20,411 bases of DNA from an uncultured Clostridia bacterium (GTDB lineage: Bacteria; Bacillota; Clostridia; Christensenellales; Borkfalkiaceae). The position numbers and the translations under genes were made by a program. The notes beneath the pieces are model-generated. The model did not search any database, was not told the origin of the DNA, and saw nothing but the letters and a program-made list of their open reading frames with translations. The stretch covers positions 1-20,411 of the forward strand of contig CANRAI010000008.1 in assembly GCA_947628555.1 (NCBI GenBank). The letters are read 5' to 3'. This document shows positions 7,043-14,185 of the stretch, in pieces; position 1 is the first letter of the stretch, and every line of letters starts with the position of its first letter.

Positions 7043-7770
7043 CGGACGAAAGAGAGACCGACGGGCTGTTCCGCGAATATAAGAGAACGGGCGACGTAAG
7101 TATAAGGAACAAGCTTGTCGAACATTATATGTATATAGCGGAAATTCTTGCAAAAAAGTTTTCGGGCAGGGGCGTGGAGTACGACGATTTGTATCAGGTA
7201 GCTTCGGAAGCGCTTATAGAGGGGGTGGAAAAATTCGACCCCGATTTGGGCAACCGTTTCACCACGTACATAACGCCCACCATAACGGGAAATATAAAAA
7301 ATTATTTCCGCGACTATTCGCGCTCGGTGCGTCTCCCGCGCAGGGTCTATGCCGCGGCGGCAAAGGTGCGGGAAGCCACGGACGAATTTTATCGCGCTCA
7401 CGGCGTTAAGCCCACCGTCAAGCAGCTTTCCGAAATTCTGGGCTTTGAAGAAGAACTTATCATAGAAGCCCTCGAATGTCGCTCACCCGTCAGCCTCGAC
7501 GCCCGCGTAAGTTCCGCGGACGGGGAGGACGATGCGCCGCTGTACGACGTAGTAAGCGACGGCGGAAGCGCGTTTGAAAGTTTCGAGGACAACGAATCCT
7601 TAAAGACGGAAATAAAAAAACTAGACCCTACCGAGCAGAAAGTAATTTCGCTCCGCTTCTTGCAGGGCAAGTCCCAGTCGGAAGTGGGCAAAATTCTCGG
7701 CGTAAGCCAGATGTTCGTTTCCCGCGCGGAAAAAAGAATAGTCGAGAAGTTGAAGGAAGCGCTGTTGTGA
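7039..7770 (+). CDS. SigB/SigF/SigG-family RNA polymerase sigma factor
   Basis: Alternative sigma-70 factor that directs RNA polymerase to stress or sporulation promoters. The 243 residues show region 2 (YDDLYQVASEALIEGVEKFD, then FTTYITPTITGNIKNYFRDY), region 3 (GVKPTVKQLSEILGFEEE, about 112-130) and region 4 with its C-terminal helix-turn-helix (LDPTEQKVISLRFLQGKSQSEVGKILGVSQMFVSRAE). Region 1 is short, as in the SigB/F/G group. The LPRRV word after region 2.4 is nearer to SigB than to SigF. Genes for an antagonist and two HATPase proteins surround it, with ATGA and GTGA overlaps, so activity is probably set by partner switching. SigF, SigG or SigB cannot be separated with confidence. Confidence 0.93.
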   Translation: MTDERETDGLFREYKRTGDVSIRNKLVEHYMYIAEILAKKFSGRGVEYDDLYQVASEALIEGVEKFDPDLGNRFTTYITPTITGNIKNYFRDYSRSVRLPRRVYAAAAKVREATDEFYRAHGVKPTVKQLSEILGFEEELIIEALECRSPVSLDARVSSADGEDDAPLYDVVSDGGSAFESFEDNESLKTEIKKLDPTEQKVISLRFLQGKSQSEVGKILGVSQMFVSRAEKRIVEKLKEALL

Positions 7771-8138
7771 TAGTTGAATTTAAGGTTGACAACTTAAAAA
7801 ATATGACCGCGCAGCTGAAAGATTTCGCCGAGTTTTTGCGCTCCCGCGATATAGCGGAGGACGACGTGTTTTTAAGCCGCCTTGTTTCCTGCGAGCTTAT
7901 AACTAACGTCATACGGCACGGCGGCGAGGCGGCGGAATTTCGCGGCGAATTGTTGAAGGATAAAATTTCCATAACCGTCACAGCGGACAGCCAGCGCGGC
8001 ATAAAACTGAATCCCGAACGCCCCGACGTTTTCGCGGAGAGCGGGCGCGGGCTGTATATTATAAACGAAGTAAGCATAAACGGTCTGGAACGCGGCGAGG
8101 GCGGCGAGTTGCGGGTTTTTATACGCCGCACAAAATAG
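7767..8138 (+). CDS. Anti-sigma factor serine kinase (RsbW/SpoIIAB-like HATPase)
   Basis: Predicted to hold the sigma factor inactive and to phosphorylate the STAS antagonist. Its 123 residues carry an intact N-box (E43-L-I-T-N47, then RHGG) and an intact late glycine loop (ESGRGLYIINEV, 91-102). The DxGxG box is looser (D74-SQRG). The start is GTG 7767, overlapping the sigma stop by GTGA; ATG 7802 is a later alternative but would cut the first strand. Unlike spoIIA or sigB operons, the intact kinase comes after the sigma gene while the gene before it is degenerate. Last gene before the bidirectional terminator at 8179-8219. Confidence 0.88.
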   Translation: MIVEFKVDNLKNMTAQLKDFAEFLRSRDIAEDDVFLSRLVSCELITNVIRHGGEAAEFRGELLKDKISITVTADSQRGIKLNPERPDVFAESGRGLYIINEVSINGLERGEGGELRVFIRRTK

Positions 8139-8178
8139 GTTTACGGTTTTCGGATAAAATTTAAAAGGTCGGATTTTT

Positions 8179-8219
8179 AAACGCGGCGGCGCGCAAAAAT
8201 TTGCGCGCCGCCGCGTTTT
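8179..8219. terminator. Bidirectional terminator between convergent genes
   Basis: A perfect 19-bp inverted repeat (8179-8197 with 8200-8218, two-base loop), very GC-rich and flanked by AAA and TTTT, works on both strands. It separates the sigma operon from the convergent membrane protein gene. Confidence 0.92.
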
Positions 8220-8265
8220 CAGACGGTTTTTCACCGCTTTTTTCACATATTTTTTACACTTTTTA

Positions 8266-10086
8266 TCACATAAGGTTAGCCTGTTCGTAAAACTTGTTCA
8301 TCAGCCCTTCCGTCACGACCTTGCGCACGCGCGAAAAATAGATGAACAGCAGGGAGAAAAATCTCGAATTGTCGCCGCCCACAACGTATTCTGGAATGTT
8401 TGCAAAATTTTCGCGCCTGTCGCCGAGGAACAGCCTTGCAAATTCCGCTTTCTGCTCTTTTGTAAGCTTGTCTATGAAGTCGTCGGTAGGCCCTTCGTAT
8501 AAGCCGTAATTTTGCTCGTCCTGTTCGTTTTCAGACGGAAATATCGTTGCCGTTTCGGAAATTATTTCGGGCTCTTCGGAAAATACGAGGGATGCGGGTT
8601 CAACAGTGAAAACCGGCTCGGCTTCCGCATTTGATTTCTCGTCCGCAACAAGTATAAATCCGTCGGAAACGGGCGCAGGTTCGTCCGAAATGTTCGCTTT
8701 ATCTGTTATTACATTCTGTTCCGAAACTGTAACGTTGCCGTTCCTATTTATAAACGGCTCGTCCACAATTGCCTTTGTTTGAACGGCGGGGTTATCTTCC
8801 ACACCGTATGCGATTTCTTCGGACGGCACGGCAACGTTTTCGTCCGCAACAGGCTCGGTAAATGCCAATTGTTCGTTTATGACGGTTTCTTTCTCGGATA
8901 CGGGTTCCCCATTTCCTTCCGCAACGGGCGTATAAACGGTACCATTCGCTTGTTCTTGGGCAGATTGCACCGCCGAGGCAGAGGAGGCGTAAGCCCCGTA
9001 TTGCTGCGCATATTCTTCACGGGTATCCGAATTTCTCTTTGCCGCCTTTTTGGCTTTTTTCTTCTTTGAATAGCGAGAAAGCCTTATCGCCTGAATGATA
9101 AGCTGTAATGCCGATATGGAAAATAGAAGGTAAAGCGCAACGCCGAAGCTTCCGCCCGCAAATGCAATCGCGACCGCCGCCGCGCTTACGGCCAGCAATT
9201 CGGCAAAGTATCTTATAACGTTGCACGCAAGCATAAAACCGTTCGTTTTTTTGCCTAAGCCGAGGATATCGAAGTAGGTATTAACCACTGCGAGCCCGAC
9301 CGCCGTAAGCGCGAACCAACCCGCCGCGGCAAGCGTTCCGCTTGTGAAAAGCGCAAAATTGCCCTCCGACAGGCTTCCGAGCAGGGAACTTGCGTAAACG
9401 GTTTTTCCGTCGGCGGAAAACAGTCCTGCGACCGAATCGAAAGGACGTCTGCCTTTAAGCGCGTTCGCTGTGTACTGCATAAATCTGCCGTAAGCGGGGA
9501 AAATTTCCGCAAGGTTTACTATGGTTGAAAGAACCGCCGCCGAGGACAGCAGCAAAACAGTCAGCTTAATAACGCCTGAGCCCCGCCTGAACGCAAGACA
9601 CTGAATTATTACGCATAAAAGCGTAATGCCGAAAGGCGCAATGACGCTTAAATTCAAATCGCCGCCGCGGTATAGTTCCGAAAGAGTAAGCGCGAAGAGG
9701 GACGTCAGCGCAAGGAGTTCGGCAAAAAATATTATCTTTCCCGACCGCTTGCGCTTCATTGCAAGGGCGGGAATAAGCAGGATTACAGCCGCCGCCGCGG
9801 TAAGAGCATACAGTATAAGCAGCGCCGCGCCCAATTCGAAACTGCGACCGAATAAAGTCAAGGTGAAAGAATATCTGTCCGAAAGTCCGTTCCCGAAGCT
9901 TACGGGAACGCCGAAGGCGGCAAGCGCCCCGCCCAACTGCAATAAGGGCGAAGCCGAAAAATCGACGCCTTTTGAAAACGAAGAGACGTTTATTTGAAGT
10001 AAAAGTCCCGCAATCAGCGCAAGCAACGCTATGATATAGGTAGTAACGTAAAGCGCTTTGCCGCGGGAATGTTTGTTTTTCGCCAT
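8266..10086 (-). CDS. Unrecognised membrane protein with long acidic linker and C-terminal domain
   Basis: 606 residues. The first 340 or so hold about eight hydrophobic segments (for example TYIIALLALIAGLLLQI at 15-31, a long one near 80-107, and two close together at about 285-335). A very basic stretch follows (SRYSKKKKAKKAAKR), so the rest is probably cytoplasmic. Then comes a low-complexity, Glu/Val/Pro/Ala-rich linker of about 180 residues with loose repeats of the type EPVADENV and SEEP. The final 75 or so residues look folded: DDFIDKLTKEQKAEFARLF, then IPEYVVGGDNSRFFSLLF. I recall similar tails in uncharacterised clostridial proteins but assign no function. The start is supported by GGAG eight bases before ATG. 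It is transcribed divergently from the gene at 10262 and ends at the shared terminator. Confidence 0.85.
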   Translation of the reverse strand: MAKNKHSRGKALYVTTYIIALLALIAGLLLQINVSSFSKGVDFSASPLLQLGGALAAFGVPVSFGNGLSDRYSFTLTLFGRSFELGAALLILYALTAAAAVILLIPALAMKRKRSGKIIFFAELLALTSLFALTLSELYRGGDLNLSVIAPFGITLLCVIIQCLAFRRGSGVIKLTVLLLSSAAVLSTIVNLAEIFPAYGRFMQYTANALKGRRPFDSVAGLFSADGKTVYASSLLGSLSEGNFALFTSGTLAAAGWFALTAVGLAVVNTYFDILGLGKKTNGFMLACNVIRYFAELLAVSAAAVAIAFAGGSFGVALYLLFSISALQLIIQAIRLSRYSKKKKAKKAAKRNSDTREEYAQQYGAYASSASAVQSAQEQANGTVYTPVAEGNGEPVSEKETVINEQLAFTEPVADENVAVPSEEIAYGVEDNPAVQTKAIVDEPFINRNGNVTVSEQNVITDKANISDEPAPVSDGFILVADEKSNAEAEPVFTVEPASLVFSEEPEIISETATIFPSENEQDEQNYGLYEGPTDDFIDKLTKEQKAEFARLFLGDRRENFANIPEYVVGGDNSRFFSLLFIYFSRVRKVVTEGLMNKFYEQANLM

Positions 10087-10223
10087 TTGTTATCTCCAAA
10101 ATATAAATATGTAACCGGTTTACGGTAGAAATGCGGAACGCAAAATTTCCGCTTTAACGTAATATGTGTAATAATTGCTTAAAAATGCCGCGTCGCCCAA
10201 ATCCGGACGCTTGAAAAATAAAG

Positions 10224-10252
10224 TTGCAATTTCTTTTTTTTAATGTTATAAT
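10224..10252 (+). promoter_or_regulatory. Strong sigma-A-type promoter, probably giving a leaderless mRNA
   Basis: TTGCAA (10224-10229), 17 bases, then a perfect TATAAT (10247-10252). Transcription should start near 10259, three bases before the ATG at 10262, which has no Shine-Dalgarno sequence. Confidence 0.8.
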
Positions 10253-10261
10253 CAGTTTGTT

Positions 10262-10618
10262 ATGAACGGTCCGATATCTGATACAGACAAACAGGAAACG
10301 AACCTCGGCGGTATTGAACTGATAAGTTTTGCGAAGGCGCTTTCGCCTCTCACAAAGTCCGAACGCGAAAAACTGATTTCCGGTTACGATTTCAAAAATC
10401 TTGCAAGGGTTTTCGAAGACGACGGAATTATGAACACCATAAATACATTTTTCAAATGCGGGATGAACGTTTCGCTTACGGCGCGCACGCTGTATATGCA
10501 CCGCAACACGCTTATCTACAAACTCAATTCCATAAAAAGGATTACGGGTTTTGATTTGAGAAATTTCGATATGGCGGTAACCTTTGAAATTCTGCACACT
10601 CTATACGTTATGAGATGA
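10262..10618 (+). CDS. Small PucR/CdaR-type HTH protein
   Basis: 118 residues. The second half (about 68-118) is the C-terminal helix-turn-helix of the PucR/CdaR group: MNVSLTARTLYMHRNTLIYK, then a KRITGFDLR segment and a helix ending ILHTLYVMR. In that group the pattern is N.s.tA..L..HRNTL.YRL..I...tG.dl. Usual family members have 300-550 residues with sensory domains in front; none is present here, only a 65-residue N-terminal part (LISFAKALSPLTKSEREKLI). It is probably a DNA-binding regulator of its own operon. The ATG lies about three bases from the expected transcription start. The S41 protease gene follows after 10 bases with a GAGGG box, so they form one operon. Confidence 0.75.
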   Translation: MNGPISDTDKQETNLGGIELISFAKALSPLTKSEREKLISGYDFKNLARVFEDDGIMNTINTFFKCGMNVSLTARTLYMHRNTLIYKLNSIKRITGFDLRNFDMAVTFEILHTLYVMR

Positions 10619-10628
10619 GGGAAAAAAT

Positions 10629-11915
10629 ATGAAGCGGAAAAGCGTTATTATATCAATAATTGCGGTATGTCTTGCGTTTTTATGTCTTTTTTCCGGTTGC
10701 ATGACTTCGGAAAGCTGGGTGCGCAGGACGATTTCTGAATACTATTACCGCTTTGACGGCAACTATTCGGATATTGAAAATCTGAAAGGTCTTTCGATAG
10801 AGGAAATGGTGGGAAAATTGGACCCGTATAGCGCCTATTACACCCGCGAAGAATATGAACGCGTAGTAGCCGACAATCAGGGCAGCAAAAGCGGAATAGG
10901 CGTCGCCTATTCGTTCATAAGCGGAAAGGGCGTTGAAATCCACGCCGTAGTAGGCAATTCGCCCGCAAAAAAAGCGGGGCTTAAAGCGGGAGATATTGTC
11001 GTTTCCGCGCTTGACGGCGAGGGGAATATTACGAATTTCGACGGTTCGGACGCGTTTTCGGGTTTTGTGACGGCTCGCGCCGAGGGCGAGACATTTACTT
11101 TCAACCTTTCCGACGGCAGGACCGCCGTCCTCGGTAAAGAGCAATATACGGCTTCCTACGTAAGTATGTTTACCGCCGAAAAGTCATATGAAGTCTATTA
11201 CGACGGCGGCGCGCGCAGGATAGAGGAAAATGCGGAAGGCGGAATACCTCAGTTACCCGCGGGAACAGCGTATATGTACATGTATCAGTTTTACGGCGGC
11301 GCGGCGGAAGAAATGGGTGAGCTTATCGAAAGATTCAACGCCGAAGGCTGCACGTCGTTAATTCTCGATTTGCGCGACAACGGCGGCGGCTATGTGGATT
11401 TGATGGCGAAAATAGGCGGGCTGTTCACGGCGCGGCTGGACGACGGCAATGACCATATTGCAATGGTTGCCAAATTCAAGGACGGTTCCGAAGCGGTGGA
11501 AAAATGTGCCGAATATTCGCGCGGAGACGTTAAAACTTTTCCAAAGGGCGCCGACTTATACGTCCTTGCAAACGAAAATACGGCAAGCGCTTCGGAAGCC
11601 TTGATAGGCGTGCTTGTCAGCTACGGTATTCTGGACTATGAAAATATCTTTCTATCCGATTACGGGGAAAACCCGCCGAAAAGCTACGGCAAGGGAATAA
11701 TGCAATCCGTATTTGAGAATTATGTCACGCACGAGGCGTTGAAGCTTACCGTGGCGGGAATTTATTGGGCGAACGGAAAGACTATACACGACAGGGGATT
11801 AACGCTGGAAGACGGATGTGCCGCCGCGCCCGCAGGCGACAGAATAGTGAACGTCGGCTATGACGACGAACTTGCGCCCGCGATAGAAAGAGTTATGGCA
11901 AAGGCGGCTTCATAA
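10629..11915 (+). CDS. S41-family C-terminal processing peptidase, lipoprotein
   Basis: Extracytoplasmic serine protease of the Ctp family. The N terminus has a basic start, a hydrophobic core and a lipobox LFSGC (C24), predicting a membrane-anchored lipoprotein. A PDZ-like domain follows (about 85-150: GIGVAYSF, then VVGNSPAKKAGLKAGDIVVS). The S41 core has SLILDLRDNGGGYV, the nucleophile S320 in NENTASASEA, and the general base K355 in YGKGIMQ with Q359. The Ser-Lys gap of 35 is about 10 longer than the usual 25, with an insertion before YGKG. At 428 residues it is of typical length. It is co-transcribed with the small PucR-type protein upstream and ends at a bidirectional terminator. The substrate is unknown. 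Confidence 0.93.
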   Translation: MKRKSVIISIIAVCLAFLCLFSGCMTSESWVRRTISEYYYRFDGNYSDIENLKGLSIEEMVGKLDPYSAYYTREEYERVVADNQGSKSGIGVAYSFISGKGVEIHAVVGNSPAKKAGLKAGDIVVSALDGEGNITNFDGSDAFSGFVTARAEGETFTFNLSDGRTAVLGKEQYTASYVSMFTAEKSYEVYYDGGARRIEENAEGGIPQLPAGTAYMYMYQFYGGAAEEMGELIERFNAEGCTSLILDLRDNGGGYVDLMAKIGGLFTARLDDGNDHIAMVAKFKDGSEAVEKCAEYSRGDVKTFPKGADLYVLANENTASASEALIGVLVSYGILDYENIFLSDYGENPPKSYGKGIMQSVFENYVTHEALKLTVAGIYWANGKTIHDRGLTLEDGCAAAPAGDRIVNVGYDDELAPAIERVMAKAAS

Positions 11916-11947
11916 GTTATTTAACTTTGTTTGCAATAAATTATTGA

Positions 11948-11982
11948 CAAAACGCGGCAGTGAAATACACTGCCGCGTTTTG
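11948..11982. terminator. Bidirectional terminator between protease and MinE-like gene
   Basis: A perfect 15-bp inverted repeat (11948-11962 with 11968-11982, loop AAATA), with A and T runs at the arm ends, lies between convergent genes. Confidence 0.9.
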
Positions 11983-11995
11983 TTGCCGTGGAATT

Positions 11996-12205
11996 TTAGA
12001 CCGGATTTCTGACCGTCTTTATTCTGTGCGCATTAAAAATCACGCACACGAGAAAACCGCTTTCGGTGCGAGTCACTTCGAGGTCGGCGTCTCCGTCAAC
12101 TTCAAAGTATTCGTCGGTCACGGTTTTAAAATCTTTCAAAAAAAGCCCGCGTTCGAAGTCGGTCATGTCCTCTCTGTCCAAAGCTATAAGTTTAACGGTG
12201 TTCAT
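11996..12205 (-). CDS. 69-residue MinE-like partner of the MinD-like ATPase
   Basis: A small protein read from ATG 12205, which overlaps the ATPase stop by ATGA (12202-12205); a GAGG lies upstream. A longer reading from 12340 is open but lies entirely inside the ATPase gene and looks like a shadow. The second half, FLKDFKTVTDEYFEVDGDAD followed by LEVTRTESGFLVCVIFNAHRIK, has the spacing of the MinE topological domain (L.KDil.Vi.kYv.id...v.......l.v.v). The N terminus is short and lacks a clear MinE membrane and contact helix. Position directly after a MinD-like gene supports the reading, but similarity is weak by eye. An unrelated acidic partner protein is the main alternative. Confidence 0.5.
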   Translation of the reverse strand: MNTVKLIALDREDMTDFERGLFLKDFKTVTDEYFEVDGDADLEVTRTESGFLVCVIFNAHRIKTVRNPV

Positions 12206-12933
12206 ATCTTCGTCCTCATCTTTCTTTTTATATATCCGTTGATGCCCGTGTAGCCGCGCAAAACGTCGTACGCGTCGCCCTCTTTCCCCGCAAGCGCAGC
12301 CGCCGCAAGTTTGAACGCGTTTACTGTTTGCTGCCGCCATCTGCCCACGGAAATAGTCGCGTCCTCGGGGATTTGGGCGAGAAGCTTTATGCGCAGTATT
12401 CCCGCGATTTGCTCCCCGGGCATAATCTCGCCGCCTATGACCTGTCCGCCGTTCACTTTGTTCAAAATAAGCGATACGTCTTTCATTCCGCCGTCCGCGA
12501 GCATGGCTTTACAGCAGTCCGCGGATTTTACCGATGGCAGATACGGCTCGCTTACAATTATTGCCCCGTCCGCACATTCGGGCGCGATTTTGTCAAGAAG
12601 AACATAGTCGAACAATCCCTCGACTTCGCCTACGGCTTTTTTCGCAAGGGCGCGGTCTTTCAGCCCGAGCGAAGGCATTATGTAAAATCCGTTCGCCTTC
12701 GGGTGGCAGACCGCCGCCTGTTTTGCTCGGCACGCCGCCTTTTCGTAGTCGGCGAGGGTGTAAGTCTGCATATTCCCAAGCCCCGAAACGGTCATCGCGC
12801 ACGCGCTCGCCGAATCCCCGTCAACAAGCAGGGTTCGTTCGCCCGAGTCGGCAAGCGCAAGCCCCAAACCTACGCAGACGGTGGTTACGCCCGTTCCGCC
12901 TTTCAGGCTTGTAAAATAAATTTTTTTCGCCAT
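12202..12933 (-). CDS. MinD/ParA-family ATPase with altered Walker A
   Basis: 243 residues of the SIMIBI class. The deviant Walker A motif is K11-GGTG-V16-TT: the signature lysine K11 is kept, but the second, P-loop lysine is Val, as in some CpaE/MinD-like proteins (KGGxGxTT). Other motifs are LLVDGDSAS (about 35-43), a weakened Walker B region (YVLLDKIAPE) and LNKVNG. The C terminus (INGYIKRKMRTKI) is basic and amphipathic, similar to the MinD membrane-targeting helix. This suggests a membrane-cycling positioning ATPase, for division-site or other placement. It is translationally coupled to the 69-residue protein. No Shine-Dalgarno is visible before ATG 12933. No minC lies nearby. A divisome role is inferred, not shown. 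Confidence 0.78.
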   Translation of the reverse strand: MAKKIYFTSLKGGTGVTTVCVGLGLALADSGERTLLVDGDSASACAMTVSGLGNMQTYTLADYEKAACRAKQAAVCHPKANGFYIMPSLGLKDRALAKKAVGEVEGLFDYVLLDKIAPECADGAIIVSEPYLPSVKSADCCKAMLADGGMKDVSLILNKVNGGQVIGGEIMPGEQIAGILRIKLLAQIPEDATISVGRWRQQTVNAFKLAAAALAGKEGDAYDVLRGYTGINGYIKRKMRTKI

Positions 12934-12993
12934 ACGTAAGATGTTAGGCGCTTTTTGGGGTCGAATACTAACCGTTTTTGTTTAAAAATATAT

Positions 12994-13020
12994 ATATTGC
13001 GGTAAAACCCCGCATAAAAT
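12994..13020 (+). promoter_or_regulatory. Sigma-E-like (mother-cell sporulation) promoter of yqfC
   Basis: ATATT (12994-12998), a 14-base spacer, then CATAAAAT (13013-13020). This matches the Bacillus sigma-E consensus (ATATT, 14-15, CATACAAT) except for one base. yqfC is a known member of the sigma-E regulon in Bacillus subtilis. The expected start of transcription falls at about 13027, on the ATG. Confidence 0.62.
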
Positions 13021-13026
13021 ACCTTT

Positions 13027-13272
13027 ATGAAGCTTATCGGACAGATTTTGAACGAGCTGGGCGCGGACGGGCTGAACGGAATAGTCCTCTACCCGGGCGC
13101 ATGCTGTTATGTGAAAAGTGTGAAGTCGGTCTCCGACTTTTCTCCCCAAAAAATCGTTCTGCGCGCAGGCGGGAAAACGGTTTCAATCGAGGGCGAAAAT
13201 ATGCAAATAGGCGAATATTTCGAGGGCGACATTCTGATAAAAGGCGGCGTTATGGCCGTAAGGATAGAGTGA
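13027..13272 (+). CDS. yqfC: YqfC-family sporulation protein
   Basis: 81 residues of the YabP/YqfC family. The conserved C-terminal strand set is visible as VSIEGENMQIGEYFEGDILI followed by KGGVMAVRIE, comparable with the Bacillus tail IKGNDFVLKTILPEEILIEG. Position immediately before yqfD and phoH is the standard Bacillota order and decides the assignment. The molecular role is unknown; in Bacillus the gene is switched on by sigma-E in the mother cell. The ATG has no Shine-Dalgarno and lies seven bases after the -10 element, so the mRNA may be leaderless. An overlapping frame (12978-13289) is a shadow. Confidence 0.85.
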   Translation: MKLIGQILNELGADGLNGIVLYPGACCYVKSVKSVSDFSPQKIVLRAGGKTVSIEGENMQIGEYFEGDILIKGGVMAVRIE

Positions 13273-13285
13273 AAGGGGCGGAAAG

Positions 13286-14176
13286 TTGAACAAATATTGT
13301 GAAATACGCATAACATCTACCGCTGAAAGCGCCTTAAAACGGCTGAAAAGGGCGCAAATTCCCGTCTATAACTGTAAAAAACAGGGCGCGTATTTTATAT
13401 TCGGCGTAAAAGATAAAGATGTCAAAAAAGCTTTTGCAATTTTCGCAAAGCCGTGTTATAATATTGCCGTACAAAGGCAAAGCGGATTGAAAAGCTTGCT
13501 TTCCCTCGCCGCGATGAGGGCGGGACTTATTTTGGGCGCGTTGATTTTCGCCGCGGCTGCGTACGTTTCCAACCTCTATATTCTGAAAATTGAAGTTACG
13601 GGCAGCGGCAGCTACCTTAAAAGCGAAGTCGTGCGCATCGTCGCGGACGAAGGCGCGGGGCGGGGTTCTTTGTTTACGGCGCTGAATACGCCCGTCGCAA
13701 CGGGAAAAATCCTCTCCCTGCCGCAGGTCGTGTTCTGCGATATCTCCAAAAAGGGGAGCGTGCTGGTCGTTGACGTGCAGGTGGAAAATTCCCACTTCCA
13801 AAGCGTGGACCGTAAGCCGCTTACGGCGGACGTAAGCGGGAAAGTGGTTTCCCTGACAGCGATTTGCGGCACTGCGGCTGTAAGCGTGGGCGACAGCGTT
13901 TCAAAAGGCGACGTGCTGATATACGCATACACGCAGGCGGACGGCGAAACGGAGGACTGCATAGCTGTGGGATACGCCGAAATTGAATACGGGCGGACCG
14001 TAGAATATTTCGCGCCCGACGATTCCGAAAGGAGTTTGAAAGAAGCCTATGCCTCCCTTCTGATAGAGGGGGACGGGATAACCCGCGTTTCGCATAAAAC
14101 GGTAACCGAAGAAAGCGGCGTCCGCATTGTTATGGATGTCCGATATTTGCACAGAATATCAATAAATTTAACCTGA
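13286..14176 (+). CDS. yqfD: YqfD-family sporulation protein, short form
   Basis: 296 residues with a TTG start (13286), preceded by a purine-rich GGGGCGGAAAG stretch 13 bases after yqfC. The N-terminal cytoplasmic domain (1-70) holds LKRLKRAQIPVYNCKKQGAY. One membrane segment lies at about 75-95 (RAGLILGALIFAAAAYVSNL). It is followed by a POTRA/FtsQ-like start (ILKIEVTGSGSYLKSEVVRI) and a beta-rich part (VDRKPLTADVSGKVVSL). This order matches YqfD, a membrane protein of sporulating Bacillota needed for normal spore formation. The Bacillus protein has about 398 residues; the last hundred or so are missing here, with no sign of a frameshift. The gene ends nine bases before phoH. Confidence 0.87.
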   Translation: MNKYCEIRITSTAESALKRLKRAQIPVYNCKKQGAYFIFGVKDKDVKKAFAIFAKPCYNIAVQRQSGLKSLLSLAAMRAGLILGALIFAAAAYVSNLYILKIEVTGSGSYLKSEVVRIVADEGAGRGSLFTALNTPVATGKILSLPQVVFCDISKKGSVLVVDVQVENSHFQSVDRKPLTADVSGKVVSLTAICGTAAVSVGDSVSKGDVLIYAYTQADGETEDCIAVGYAEIEYGRTVEYFAPDDSERSLKEAYASLLIEGDGITRVSHKTVTEESGVRIVMDVRYLHRISINLT

Positions 14177-14185
14177 CTAAGGCTT

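Noticed and set aside
10133..10152. Small inverted repeat GCGGAA/TTCCGC in the divergent intergenic region
   Set aside because: Only 6-bp arms with an 8-base loop, no T-run and no clear link to a promoter; kept only as a possible weak operator.
11996..12340. Longer N-terminal reading of the MinE-like gene from 12340
   Set aside because: The extension overlaps 135 bases of the ATPase gene, is Cys/Arg-rich without pattern, and the ATGA start at 12205 is the normal coupling arrangement in this window.
12328..12939. 203-residue plus-strand frame opposite the MinD-like gene
   Set aside because: It is a shadow: the minus-strand frame has ATPase motifs and a coupled downstream gene, and the plus-strand product is Arg- and His-rich without recognisable features.
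12978..13289. 103-residue plus frame overlapping yqfC
   Set aside because: Arg-rich composition typical of a shifted frame; the yqfC frame has family similarity and the right neighbours.
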